NCBI GenBank assembly: GCA_030267965.1
Contig: BRYA01000318.1
Location: 1-64,000 of the forward strand
Origin: Triparma columacea
Lineage: Eukaryota > Sar > Bolidophyceae > Parmales > Triparmaceae
Direction of reading: 5' to 3'
Length of the DNA stretch: 64,000 bases
In this document: positions 28,834 to 39,790 of the stretch, piece after piece
How the letters are laid out: each line of letters opens with the position of its first letter
Position numbering within the stretch: the first letter of the stretch is position 1
The notes under the pieces: model-generated
The model's database searches: none
What the model was told of the DNA's origin: nothing
The model's input: the letters and a program-made list of their open reading frames with translations, nothing else
Position numbers and translations under genes: made by a program

Positions 28834-31371
28834 TTAAATCCCCCCCATCCCCATTTCCTCGATCTCCTCCATTCTTTTGACGACCTCACCGAGGACGTGA
28901 GTCCTCTTCCTGATGCTTCCGATGTTGCCAAGGTCGGGAACCAAGGCCATGACGTTTTCCTTCTGTTTTTCAAATCTCTTTATGTGGTGCATGGCGAGGG
29001 TCGCGCTAGATGTAACGCTGCTCTCGTTCACCTTCCCCCTATATCCCTTCCTCACCGTGGGAGTCGGGAGGGAGACTCCGGTTTCGGAGTATATTTTGGA
29101 TCTGATATAGTTCCTCTCCCCCATTGTCCCGTTCAATCTCCTGTGCTCCTTGATCCTTCTCCTCTCGTCCTTGTCCCTCCTCTCAGCCTTTTTAATGGCT
29201 CGCGTTACTGGATCGTCAGTGTCAGAGAGAACCTTAATGAGCTTTAGTGCCCTCGGCTTGTGCTGCTCAGATGAGCGGCTGCGAATCTTGACGTGGCCGC
29301 CGAAGTCCTCAATTGGTGGCTTTGAGGAAGTTAACTGGAAATTAAAGGCTATTGAGGGTTGACCAAGTTGAGAAAGGTGCAACTTGGGCATTGAGCGACT
29401 CGTGAACGGCATGGGAGCTGATGATGTGCGAGAAGTCTGGCCAGTCAAGGGCTCGGCACTGCGGTGTGGGAGAGGAGCGAAGAGTGGGGGAGATAAGCAA
29501 TGGCGTAATTCCCACTCCGACCCCTTCACGTCTCACCTGGCTTTGAGAGCCTCTAGGTCTGGCGAAGGAATCTTACGGGGCATAGGGCTCGAGGACTGGG
29601 TAAGAGATGTCAATGGTGATGTTAAATGTGATGTCAACAGTGTTGTCGACGATGATGTCGACGATGATGTCGACGATGATGTCGACGATGATGTCGACGT
29701 CCCAGTGATCTCAACTTCCTCTTCCCCCTCGTTCTCGGGGGTTCCCTGTCCTTGTACCCCCTCTGCATCGGTTCTCTTCGTGGGCTTCTTGATGAGGGCC
29801 TTCTCGGCAAGGGCCTTTGCCTTCTCAGCCGCCTTCGCCTTTGCCTTCTCAGCCGCCGCTGCGACAGCTTTAGCCTCCTTTTCCGCCTCCTTCTTCTCTA
29901 CAATCGCCTTTGCCTTTGCCTTCTCCTTCTCCTCTGCCGCAGCGACCTTGGCCTTTATTTCTATCGTCTTTTTCTCCGCCATTGCTGCTGCCTTCGCCGC
30001 CGCCGCCGCCGCCGCTGCTGCTGCTTTCTCTCCTTCCTTATTTTTTCTCTCCTCCTCTGCCTTTACCTTTGCCTTCCCCTCCTCCACTTTCCTCACCCTT
30101 TCTTCCTCTTCCTTCTCCTTATCCGCCCTCCTTCTCATCTCAGCCTTCATCTTAAAGTTATCCACAACGAATTCTTTGAACATCTTCTGCACCTCCTCAA
30201 CCTCCCTCTTCTCTCTCTCTTCCTCCTCAGCTTTTTTCCTCTTCTCCGCCTTTATCTTTAGCTTGTCCACAAGGAACTCCTTGAGCATCTCCTGCACCTC
30301 CTCCACCTCCCTCCTCTCCTCCTCGTGCCTCCTCCTCATCTTCTCCGCCAACTCCGCCGCGGCTCTTTTTTGATCCTCGACGACCTGCCTTACCCTCGCC
30401 GCCGCCTTTCTTCCCATCTTACCCCTCACAATCGCTTGCAGCCTCCTTGCTGCCCCCCCCTCTTCAACCTTCCTCCTGGCCAACCTCCTCTCTGCCCACC
30501 CCCGGCAAACCTTTTGTAGGCTCACCAATCTCTCAATCCTCCTTATTCCCTGCTCCTCCTTCTCTTTCCTCACGCCTTCCACAGTCTTCATGGCGGCAAT
30601 TTGCCTGAGCTTGCTTTGAAGGGCGACTGCCGCCCTGCAAATGTCCCTCTTCTCCCTCCTCTCCTTCAACCTTTTCCTGGCTAATACTACCCTCGCCACC
30701 TGCTGCATCTTCAAGGCCGCCCTCACCTTCATGTTATCCTCCCTCTCTTGTGCCATCCTCTGAAACTTTGTCGTCTCCCTCTCCAATTCCGCCAAGGCTT
30801 TGAGAATCTCATTGTCCTCCTCTCCACCCTCGAAAATTTCTGGGTTATTCGTCGCGAATAAACTCCTCTTGATTGCTTCCTGCAAGTCCAAGTCCTTTGA
30901 GTCACCTGGCGACAATATGTCGATCACATCCTTCGGGGGGGGGCTAAAGGTGTCCGTCTTGGAAACCTCATTTGCAGGTAGCAAACTTGGGGGGCGCAAC
31001 TGTGACGATACTGAGGGTTCTCCGTTATCACCCTTGAGAGATGCGTCTCTCTCCCTGTCGTGGAAGCTCAATGACGGTCTCTCCCCCTCTCCCGCTAACG
31101 ATAATGACATTCCCTTGTCTGCGCTTCCAATCCGTTGCCTCAATTCAGCCACAGAGGTCATTTTTTTCGGATTCGCCCTTCCTGGGGTCGGGTGAATTAC
31201 TCCCCCCCCGCTAACGACTTTCTGGAAATCGTCCGGTGTCAGGAGTCCCTGGTCAAGCAGATCATTCATCCTCTCGAGCACAGGCAATAATCCTTCTTCT
31301 TCTCTCTGAGCCCAGAGGGAGCCCAAAAGATGCGCCTGTTTGGACGGATCAATAAGCGAACCGGTTGACAT
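28834..31371 (-). CDS. IQ-motif/coiled-coil protein with a UIM-like helix
   Basis: Exons 31371-29537 and 29458-28834 (phase 2; TCTCAC donor complement, CCGCAG acceptor); 819 aa. Order: N-terminal helical region, a DLDLQEAIKRSLFAT segment resembling a ubiquitin-interacting motif (about 165-180), several IQ motifs (ALKMQQVARVVLARKR, VSLQKVCRGWAERRLARR, ARRLQAIVRGKMGRKAAAR), a long Lys/Glu/Ala coiled coil with a poly-Ala run, a (TSSS) repeat, and a basic C-terminal region. IQ motifs bind calmodulin-like proteins. Probably a cytoskeletal or axonemal scaffold; no named family. Composition-biased, so homology searches will be noisy. Confidence 0.75.
29647..29700. repeat. 12-bp tandem repeat encoding (TSSS)n
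   Basis: The 12-mer GATGATGTCGAC is repeated about four times in the coding strand's complement, encoding Thr-Ser-Ser-Ser units in the IQ/coiled-coil protein. Units are almost identical, so length is probably polymorphic. Confidence 0.8.
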
Positions 31372-31541
31372 GGTGGTCGAGAGGGCGCCAGATAGTCAAG
31401 TGGGTCTAGTCTGCTCTGAAACTTAAAAAGTCCAGGTTTCCAACCTTGCAGCCCACAAACAACTATCTTCAGAGCAAATAATTGAGTTCATTCTTCTCGC
31501 TTGCTGCATTCGTCTCGCTTGGAGGGAGGGGGGAGTTTTCA

Positions 31542-33645
31542 ATGAGGATCCTGATATGGACGTTATTTTTGTTTGTTGTTCCCATTAACCCATACAAAAT
31601 GCACAACAATCACAGAAGGCCGACATCGACATCACAAAAGTCTGACCTTCCTGTGGCGCTAAAAGTTGAACAGCGGTTACGGTTGGGGAATGAAAAGGTT
31701 TCTACACGTCAAATTAATGGTGCTATAAAAGTATTCGCCGACCTTGGTGCTTCAGGTCACATGGACGATGGTTTTCGCCGATCACTTCGCCTCTTCAGGT
31801 TGATGAGGAAGACGAACACACCGACGGCTGTGACTTATTCTACCCTTATGAGTCGTGCTGTAAGAATGAGGAAGAACGAGGTTGCTTTTAGGCTTTGGGG
31901 TATAATGCTTCGTTCTGATCCTCCTCCCCCAGTGGATACAAGGTGAGGAGAGTCGCTCGCAGAGGAAAAGATTGGATTGCGACGAATCTTGTTGCTGGCC
32001 CTCTCTAATTGGCTGTCGCTTCGCTCCTCATCTTGTTGCTGACCCTCTCTAATTGGCTGTCGCTTCGCTCCTCATCTTGTTGCTGGCCCTCTCTAATTGG
32101 CTGTCGCTTCGCTCCTCATCTTGTTGCTGGCCCTCTCTAATTGGCTGTCGCTTCGCTCCTCATCTTGTTGCTGACCCTCTCTAATTGGCTGTCGCTTCGC
32201 TCCTCCTGCAGGTCTGCGAACATTCTCATGAATGCCTTTGCGAAGGAGTCAGACCCTTCCTCCTGTAGGCTTCTCCTTGATGAAATGTGGCGCACCGTTC
32301 CCGTTTCTTCTTCCTCCTCCTCCTCCTCCTCCTCCACATTATCCCCCTTCTCTATCCCCTTGGCGACCAACTTCACGATGCTCCCCCCAAATACTACCAA
32401 TTGCGCCCCCAACATTGTCACCTACAACACCCTAATTGACGGCCTGATGCGCGCCGGTGACTTGGAGGGGGGGCTAAGGGTGCTCGAGGGCATGACCGAA
32501 AACTATATAAAGCCTGATATTACCACCTTCACGACGCTCATATCAACAGTCGGAGTGCCGCGGTCTGAGACTTCCACCTTCTACGGGTCCAACGACCCGG
32601 ACGTTGCCTTTCAGCTGTTTGAGAGGCTTCAAGCTCCCCCGTACAACCTTTCTCCCAATGGAAAGACGTACTGCGCCCTCATCAACGTGTGCTCCCGGGT
32701 CCGAAGACCTGACTTGGCGCTAAGGACCCTTAGAATAATGACCAACAAGGGCTGGGGGGAGGGAGGCTCCAAGGTTACTGGGCGTTCAAAGTACGTCAAC
32801 CAGAATATCAAGGACGCAGTTGGGGCGTGGACGGCCACGATTGACGCGTGCGGGAAGTCTGACCGTGTCGATACTGCCATGTCCCTCTTCAACAACATGG
32901 TTTCTTCTTCAGTAATTTCCCCCAACGAGATCACCTGCTCGTGTCTCTTTGACGTATTGCTCAAGAATGACAAAATCTCGGACGCCCTGGACGTATTCAA
33001 GTACATGAAGAACGCCAAGCTGCAGCCGACCGATTACATGTACACCGGGATGCTGTCTGTGGCTTCGCGAATGCTAGAAAAGAAGGAAGAAATTTCAAAG
33101 GAGGTGAGATGGAGGGTAGGGAAGGTGGCAATGAATTGGTGCCCCTGTGCGTAAATGCTTCGCTTCGCTCCTAACTTCCCACCGACTTAATACTGACGAA
33201 TATAAACTAAAATCCTTCACGCTCGTCGCAGATTTACGTTGAGCTCATGTCCCTGTTCTCATCTAAAGAATCCGCGCGTAATCGGCGTTACTCGAGGCTT
33301 CATTCTAATAACAAGGACGATCAAGACGTCCTCATGAGCGTTTTCTTGATTTTTTACTCCATAGACAACCCCGACCTCGTCTGCTACAACACCCTGCTCT
33401 CGGCCTGCGCCAGGGTGGGGGACGTGGAGAGGTCGCTGCAGGTACTGGAAAGGATCAAGGACACGGGGGAGCTCGTGCCGAATGCCAAGACCTACGCTGA
33501 ACTGCTGAAGTGCGCGTTTGTGGCAAAGGATAAGAACCTGTCAGATTCCCTGTGGGAGGACGTCGAGGAAATGAGCTTCACGAAGCATCCAAAAATCATG
33601 AGGTACAGGGTGGCACTGCTTGAGGGAGGGAGAAAATGGGACTAG
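31542..33645 (+). CDS. Pentatricopeptide repeat (PPR) protein
   Basis: Exons 31542-31942, 32212-33103 and 33232-33645 (phases 2 and 0); 568 aa. The N-terminus is hydrophobic then basic (MRILIWTLFLFVVPINP), possibly an organelle or bipartite presequence. PPR repeats of P type are plain: APNIVTYNTLIDGLMRAGDL, IKPDITTFTTLIS, GAWTATIDACGKSDRVDTA, NPDLVCYNTLLSACARVGDV. About eight or more units cover most of the chain, with a poly-Ser insert in exon 2. PPR proteins bind organellar RNA in a base-specific way. Intron 1 is a 44-bp tandem array whose last unit supplies the acceptor. Confidence 0.87.
31991..32210. repeat. 44-bp tandem repeat array filling a PPR intron
   Basis: Five copies with exact 44-bp period begin at about 31991, 32035, 32079, 32123 and 32167. 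Each contains GTTGCTGRCCCTCTCTAATT and then GGCTGTCGCTTCGCTCCTC. The last copy ends in CTCCTCCTGCAG, the actual 3' splice site of the intron (31943-32211). Differences between copies are single A/G changes, so the array is young. Confidence 0.9.
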
Positions 33646-33670
33646 TTTTATGTTGTTTTTGTATCATGGT

Positions 33671-36600
33671 CTACAATTTTAGCTTATCCTTTTTGCGCTG
33701 CCTCTTCTCCGCCTCCTTCTCTTTATTGACCCTCCTCCCGACGAATTTAAGGACCTCGTCAAGGGCCAGGATCGGGGCTGAGAACTGCAACACCTTCAAC
33801 CACTGCTTCCTGTTGAGGGGGACCATACCGAATGCCTCCCCGAACCCTCCGAAGCCTAGCTTGGCGGAGTGGACCACGAAAATGTGCAGGAGCATCGGCA
33901 CGGCCACTCCAACCAGCAGGAACTTGTTCCTCCACGACGGCACCACCAGGAGGGAGTTGTCCACGGAGACGGCACTCAGGGCCTTGAACATCTCCAGGCA
34001 CACGAGGGTCGTAAGGGCTAGGGTCTGAGGGATCATCCTCCCTTCCTTGCTGAACATGTCCCCGCAATCGCCGCAGGTCGTCCACCTCCTAAGTTGCTTG
34101 AACGTGATGCCCATCTCGCACACGTAGTGCCAGACGCTGACCCCCACGGTCGCGACCCCAACGTAGAGGCCGGTTATCATGTACCGAGTGAGGAGCCACT
34201 TCGTCATTATCTCCTCATCAGCCTCGCGGGGGGCCTGGTCCATGACGTCGGGGTCGGGGGGGTTGAACCCAAGGGCCGTGGCCGGGGGTCCGTCCGTGAC
34301 GAGGTTCACCCACAGGAGGTGCATGGCAGTGAGGGGCTCGGGGAGGCCCAGGAGGGAGGCCAGGAAGATGCAGAAGATCTCCCCGATGTTGCAGCTGATG
34401 AGGAAGCAGATAAACGCCTGCATGGACGCGTAGATGCACCTTCCCTCCTCGACCGCCGACACAATGGTAGCGAAGTTGTCGTCTACGAGGACCATGTCGG
34501 CGGCCTCCTTGGCTACCTCGGTTCCGGTGATACCCATGGCAATGCCGATGGCGGACTGCTGGAGAGCGGGGGCGTCGTTGACACCGTCGCCGGTCATAGC
34601 GGGAATCTCACCGAGCTGCTGAAGCATTTTGACGAGCTGGGTTAAGCGAGAGAAATGGTTAGTGTGTTACTCGTCGTGTATGTGTATGTGTTGCCTTTCC
34701 CCCTATCCTTTCCCCACCTTCTGTTTGTCCGCCGGTTCCGTCCTGCAGAACACAATGTTGTCCGCCTTTAGTATTTGTAATTGCGTCGCCTCGGGGAGCT
34801 CAAAGAACTCCCTCCCTTCGAAGGCTTTGATGGTCCCGTTCTCTACGTTCTCCTTAGTGAATATGTTCACGTCCCTCGCGATGGCGATCGCGGTGTCCTT
34901 GGCATCTCCGGTTATCATCATTACCCTTATGCCCGCCTTCGTGCACGTGGAGATGGCGCCGGCAACCTCGGGCCTAGCGGGGTCCTTTATTCCGGCGAGA
35001 CCGATGAACGTCATGCCGGACTCTATGGAGGAGAACTTCGAAGGGTCGGAAAGGAGGGGGTGACCGGCAACGTCGTTGGGCCCACCGGAGTAAGTTAGGA
35101 TTGACTTCGGGAGGTTGGTCTTCGTGGCTAGGGCGAGAGTCCTGAGGGGCTGCCTTGCGAGGCTGGAGGACATCCCGTTTATCTTGGACCTGAGATCGGG
35201 GGATATGGGGACGACCTTCCCGTTAGATAGCTTTGCGTGAGTGCACCTCTCGATTACCGAGGACGGCGCGCCCTTAACAAGGAGCTTGTTGGGGGACGAG
35301 GGGGAGCTCCTTGACCTGACCAGGACACCCATGCTCTTGCGGTCCCTGCGTTGGGGGGGGGGGGGGAGGTTAAGTTAGTGCCTATGCTTTGGTATCCCCT
35401 GCCCTTTTCTCTCCCGTGTCTCCCCTCTTCACCTGTTGAACTCTAGCGTCGCTGCTCTTTCAAACTCCTCCGTCCACCTCTTCGCGTTAAGGTCCGCCGC
35501 TTCCTCCCTACCCCCGGGTTCCGTGCCGAACTTCTCGACCAGAACGGCGAGGGCTGCCTCTGTTGGCTCGCCGACCCTCTCGAAGTCGTCCTTCTCCTTG
35601 TTGTATATTATGCGTGCGTCCGAGCACAGGCTGGCGACCTGGCAGAACTCGTGCTCGAGGTTCCCCCGCGCCCCCCCCCAGCAACCCCCTCTCTCTGCTC
35701 CCTTGACCTCCCCGATCGGTGAGTACCCCTCCCCGACGACGTCCTTGACCTCCATGTCCTTGCCCTGCTCGTCAACCATGGCAACCTTGACTGCGGTCAT
35801 CTTGTTGGTGGTAAGCGTACCTGTCTTGTCGGAGCATATAACGCTCGTGCAACCCAGAGTCTCAACGCTAGGTAGTCTGTGGGGGGAGGGGGGGAGGGGG
35901 GGGGGGGNNNNNNNNNNNNNNNNNNNNNNNGGGGGCTTCTTAGCTCGTGCGACGAGCGAAGCGAGTCGCAGCCCTTGCCTCATGTTTTCTCAACAGCCCT
36001 AACATAAGCAAACCTCATTGCGACGAGCGAATCGAGCGGCGGCAATGGCTGCGACTCGCTTCTTAGGGTAACCCTCTCCTCACGTCACTCGTTCACTCTT
36101 CCCATCCTCCCTCTCACCTTCTAACGATAACGTTCTTCTTCGCCATCCTCCCCGTCCCCAGGCTCAAGCACAGCGTGATGACCGCCGGGAGCCCCTCCGG
36201 TATCGCCGCGACCCCCAGCGCCACGGCGACCTTGGCGTAGTACAGCATGCCCTTGAAGAGGTTCCCGTCGAAGGCGTCGTCGCGGAACTTGGGGAAGGAG
36301 GTTACGAAGCAGAGGGCGCAGATTGAGCCGACGATCAAAGTCAGCTTCTCGGCGAAGGAGTCGAGCTTAAGCTGGAGGGGGGTGGGGGGCTCCTCCTCCT
36401 TGGCCGCCTGAACGGACGTTGAGATCTTACCGATCTCCGTCCTCTCCCCCGTCGAAGTCGCGACGGCGGTGCAGCTCCCGGCCGTCACCAGCGTTCCCGA
36501 GAAGAGCATGTTGCTCTGGTACTGCAGCTGCGGGGCCCTGTCCCCGGACGACGCGGGGATGTCGGCCACGGACTTATCAACCGTCTCAGGCTCGCCTGTT

Positions 36601-37355
36601 AGGGCGGCCTCGTCGACGCCGAGGCGGCCGCCGTTTATCTTGATGATGCGACAGTCGGCAGGGACCTTATCTCCGGTCTTTAGCATGATGATATCACCCG
36701 GTACGATACTCTCGGCGTCAGCGTCGGCTACGATCTCGCCGAAGCGGAGGAGGGTGGCGGTGGAGGGGTTGAGCTTGGAGAGAGAGGCGAGGGAGGACTC
36801 GGCTGACATTCCCATCTTCACCCCGACGGCCGCATTCATCACCAGGATGAACAAGATGACGAGCGGCTCCACGAACACTGACAGCGGCGAGATGGGGACA
36901 TCCGGGTGCAGGAGCTTGTGCTCCCTCAGCTCAAGGAAGGAGAAGACGGCTGACACGGCGGCAGTGCAGAGGAGGATCTGAACGAGGCGGTCCTTGAACT
37001 CGTGACCTATGCGAGACCAGATGCTCTGGGACTTCTGCTTGGGGAGGGCGTTGAGGCCATGCTCAGTGCGGAGGAGGGAGAGGTCTGATGGGGTAGGTAT
37101 GCCTGTCTTGCTGACTGATTCTGTGTGGTGGATGGATGATGAGGTGTAAGAGGAGGTAATGAATAGTCTTGCTTGAAGTCGGCAGAGGTATAAGTCGTTA
37201 GAGGTATAATTCTCACCTAATGTGACGGGTCCATTTGTCGAAGGGGGATATATTTCTTGAAGTATTGATTTTATTGGTGTTATTGATGGATGTTGACTAC
37301 AATTTATGTATGATAATAACGTTAAGGTTGTTAATACTAACAAATATAACCTCAT
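33671..37355 (-). CDS. SERCA-type (P2A) calcium-transporting ATPase with N-terminal signal sequence
   Basis: Four exons: 37355-36118, 35876-35433, 35345-34718 and 34636-33671 (phases 2, 2, 0); 1091 aa. All P-type ATPase motifs are present: AIPEGLP in M4 (Ca site), CSDKTGTLTTNKMT with the phosphorylated Asp, KGAPSSVIERC in the N domain, MITGDAKDTA and MTGDGVNDAPAL. M5/M6 carry NIGEIFCIFLASLLG and LLWVNLVTDGPPATALGFN. The actuator loop reads TGEP where most have TGES. The protein begins with a signal peptide (MRLYLLVLTTLTLLSYINCS) and about 70 extra residues not usual in SERCA, suggesting an unusual membrane or plastid/ER targeting route. The N-gap lies in intron 1. Confidence 0.9.
35908..35930. 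other. 23-N assembly gap inside SERCA intron 1
   Basis: Run of N embedded in a poly-G tract between the exon ending at 36118 and the one starting at 35876. True length is unknown. It does not affect the coding frame because both splice sites are visible. Confidence 0.98.
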
Positions 37356-37439
37356 TATGGAAAAGAATTGACAAAAAGAGAGGAGGAAAAATAGTGAGGT
37401 GGGCTGAAGCAAAAGTTAAAGGCTGATCCGAACTGAAGA

Positions 37440-37586
37440 ATGAAGAGGCGGACTCTCGTGCAAGATATTATCTTGGAGGACGAGACCACAGGCAATTACG
37501 CCGACTACGCCGTCCCTCACGGTTGGTGGCACGTCCTCATGTTCGGCGGATCTCTCTGGGTCCTTTGCCTAAAGGAGGTCCTTTGA
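37440..37586 (+). CDS. Possible 48-aa small membrane protein
   Basis: A short frame from ATG at 37440 to TGA at 37586 encodes 48 residues: a charged N-terminal half (RRTLVQDIILEDETTG) and a hydrophobic C-terminal segment (HGWWHVLMFGGSLWVLCL). It lies 85 bp from the divergent SERCA start. The composition looks like real protein (codon variety, single amphipathic-to-hydrophobic transition) but there is no homologue I recognise. Too short to be certain. Confidence 0.4.
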   Translation: MKRRTLVQDIILEDETTGNYADYAVPHGWWHVLMFGGSLWVLCLKEVL

Positions 37587-37699
37587 AGTTTAAATTATCT
37601 TTGAAGGTTAAATTATCTTACGAATCAGTCCGCTTTCTCCGCTATATGCTTTTCAAGTTCCTCGTTGATCTTTTGGGTACCGAAAGATAATTACTTTGC

Positions 37700-38652
37700 T
37701 TACTGGCACCGTTCCTCGCACGCCTTCCCTCCTCCATTTTCGATGCAAATCGTGCATTCGCTGCTGCAGTCTGCGCACGCCTTCTCCGCGCAGGCTTTTC
37801 CCCCCCCTCCCTCGATGCAGTCGATGCAGCCCTCGTCGCAGCCGCCTCCGCCTCCCCCTCCCGACGAGCACCCGTCGAAGCTGTAGGAGGAGGACTTACA
37901 CCCGCCGCAGGCACTGCAGTACTGGCACGACCCGCTGCAGGAGGGGTAATTGTAGCTGATCGAACAGGAAGAAGCGGAGCAACCTATGCTTTGGCAGGAG
38001 CTGAAGAGCTGAGACTCGGTGAACCTGTGGGCCGAGGGAGGGCGTGAGCGCTGTTAGAAGAAAAAAAGAAATGGCAGCCTCGTTGCCCGTCCGTTTGCTT
38101 CCTCGCTGTCGCTCACCTCCTTCGCTCCAGGCCAGCCGTGCAACCGGAATGCCACCTCGTGAACTGGTACTGCGCCTCTTGATCTGTTAGGGATCCAGCG
38201 TTGAGCTCCCTCAGTAAAGTCGACGACTGGAACGCCCCGCAGCCCACGTTGAACGCGAACGAGACCAGGGCGTCAAATTGGTTTTGTGTGATGGCCACCG
38301 AAACGGCGTTCCGCACACACGAGACGAAGCCTGCGACATCGTCTCCCAGCACAGCCTTGCCCTGGCTCTCTGTTAAAGTACCAGAACACCCTGAGCCGTT
38401 GCAAGTCACCCCGTACTGCGGGAGGTTGTCGCTATCGTTCTGGCAAGCGTGGCCGTATCCGATGGTGTAAATGCCTTCCGTGTCCTTATAGCACGTGGAG
38501 CTGAAGCCCTCAAACGCTGTGAGAAGATCCAAGCCGTTGTTCCCGAAAGAATAAGAAGAGGCTGACTTCGTGGAGCAGCTGTAGTCGCAGGGCATAGACG
38601 CGGAGCGCACGAGAGCTGGCAAGATGAAAGCGAGTAGTGTTTTTGGGAACAT
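37700..38652 (-). CDS. Secreted GH24 (phage-type) lysozyme with cysteine-rich C-terminal domain
   Basis: Exons 38652-38117 and 38024-37700 (phase 2; GTGAGC donor, CCCACAG acceptor); 286 aa. The start MFPKTLLAFILPALVRSAS is a signal peptide. The lysozyme domain has the GH24 triad context: catalytic Glu in LLTAFEGFSSTCYKD, then GIYTIGYGHAC with the Asp and Thr partners, and NQFDALVSFAFNVGCG. It would cleave bacterial peptidoglycan outside the cell. The second exon adds about 108 residues with over 25 cysteines (CSGSCQYCSACGGCK; GCDEGCIDCIEGGGG), probably a disulfide-rich binding or stability module. GH24 is mainly viral/bacterial, so transfer is likely, but the intron and signal peptide show it is domesticated. 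Confidence 0.87.
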
Positions 38653-38776
38653 CTCGGACAAGGTCAGGGTAAGGGATTGTTTGTGGAATAGTCAGATCGA
38701 CCGATTTTGGATTCTGGTTCTGGTCTCAAAAACCTTGCAGCCTGGGTGTCATTTTTCACCCTCCTTGTGTGCACAA

Positions 38777-39610
38777 ATGACTGTATGTGAACAGCTTTGG
38801 GAAGCAGCGAAAGAGACTGGTGTATTAGATGCTACTGAAAAGTGAGTCTAGGTATTATTCAAACGATCTAAACAAAAATAAACACATATCATCACCCAAA
38901 AGCCCGACACCTGACTTTTACAACCCCCTTCCAGTCACCCCTTCCTCCTCCAGATGCTATCCGGGACCCTCCCTCTCCCCACTTTCAAGCACTACGTTGT
39001 TCAGGACGCCATGTACCTGACGGAGTTTGCGGCCTGCCTGCGGAGGCTCTCAAAGGCCGCCCCGACGGTTGACCTTGCAGGCAGGTTCGAGGATTTCGCC
39101 AAGGGCGCCGAGGAAGCCGAAATGGGACTCCACCGTGGCTACTTCGACTCCTGGGGCATCAAGCCGGTCGTCGGCGGGGGCGCCGGGGGAGGAGAGGGGA
39201 AGGGGGAGAAGGTTGACTTCACCCCCACCACCATGATGTACACTAGCTACATGACGGCGGTTGTGGCGACGAGGCCGTGGCACGAGGGTGTGGCTGCGCT
39301 GCTGCCCTGCTTCTGGGTATACCAGTGGGTGGGTGACATAATGCTTCATAAGAGGGAGGAGATGAAGTCCAGGGGAGAGTATGGTTCCGAGAAGAACGAG
39401 GTGTACGACAAGTGGATCGACATGTACGGGGGATTGGACTTCGAGAAGGAGGTCAAGGAGTACAAGCAGATCCTGGAAGACGCATGCGAGGGGGTGGACG
39501 GGGAGGGGGTAGAGAGGATGAAGATGCACATGAAGAGGGGGTGCGTCTTTGAGTACATGTTCTGGGAGCAGAGCCTGAAGGACGAGAAGTTTCAGTTCAA
39601 TGTCATTTGA
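38777..39610 (+). CDS. TenA/THI-4 family aminopyrimidine aminohydrolase (thiaminase II-like)
   Basis: Exons 38777-38841 and 38935-39610 (phase 2); 246 aa. The TenA fold is shown by NHPFLLQMLSGTLPLPTFKH followed by VVQDAMYLTEFAACLRRL, the catalytic-Cys helix ALLPCFWVYQWVG, and the C-terminal EYMFWEQSL with the partner Glu. The Cys in LPCFWVY places it with TenA_C rather than the Cys-less TenA_E group. TenA enzymes hydrolyse amino-HMP, salvaging the pyrimidine of thiamine. A Gly-rich insert (VVGGGAGGGEGKGEK) sits in a loop. It is divergent from the lysozyme gene by about 125 bp. Confidence 0.87.
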
Positions 39611-39790
39611 ACGGGATGGGAGGGGGGGGAGCGAGAGAAAGGAAGATGAGGGGACAAAAGCAAGGACAGGAGGTGAAGCACGAGAGCCGAAACGAACGTC
39701 ACACGGACGGCTGAGAATTCAATCGTTAGAACTTGAACGCGATCATGCGCGCGCTAAGGAGCTACACTTTTTGTTACGGAAACCACATTC

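Noticed and set aside
29752..30261. Leu-rich plus-strand frame
   Set aside because: Complement of the Lys/Glu/Ala coiled coil of the IQ protein; composition explained by the opposite strand.
31991..32210. CRISPR-like regular repeat
   Set aside because: The units abut with no unique spacers, lie inside a eukaryotic intron, and there are no cas genes; it is a tandem satellite.
35877..36117. Frameshift or missing exon at the N gap of the Ca-ATPase
   Set aside because: Visible donor and acceptor join in phase and the flanking protein (VRRLPSVETLG) matches P2A ATPases without loss.
37700..38652. Prophage or viral insertion around the lysozyme
   Set aside because: The gene has a signal peptide and a spliced intron, and its neighbours are eukaryotic; no other phage genes are nearby.
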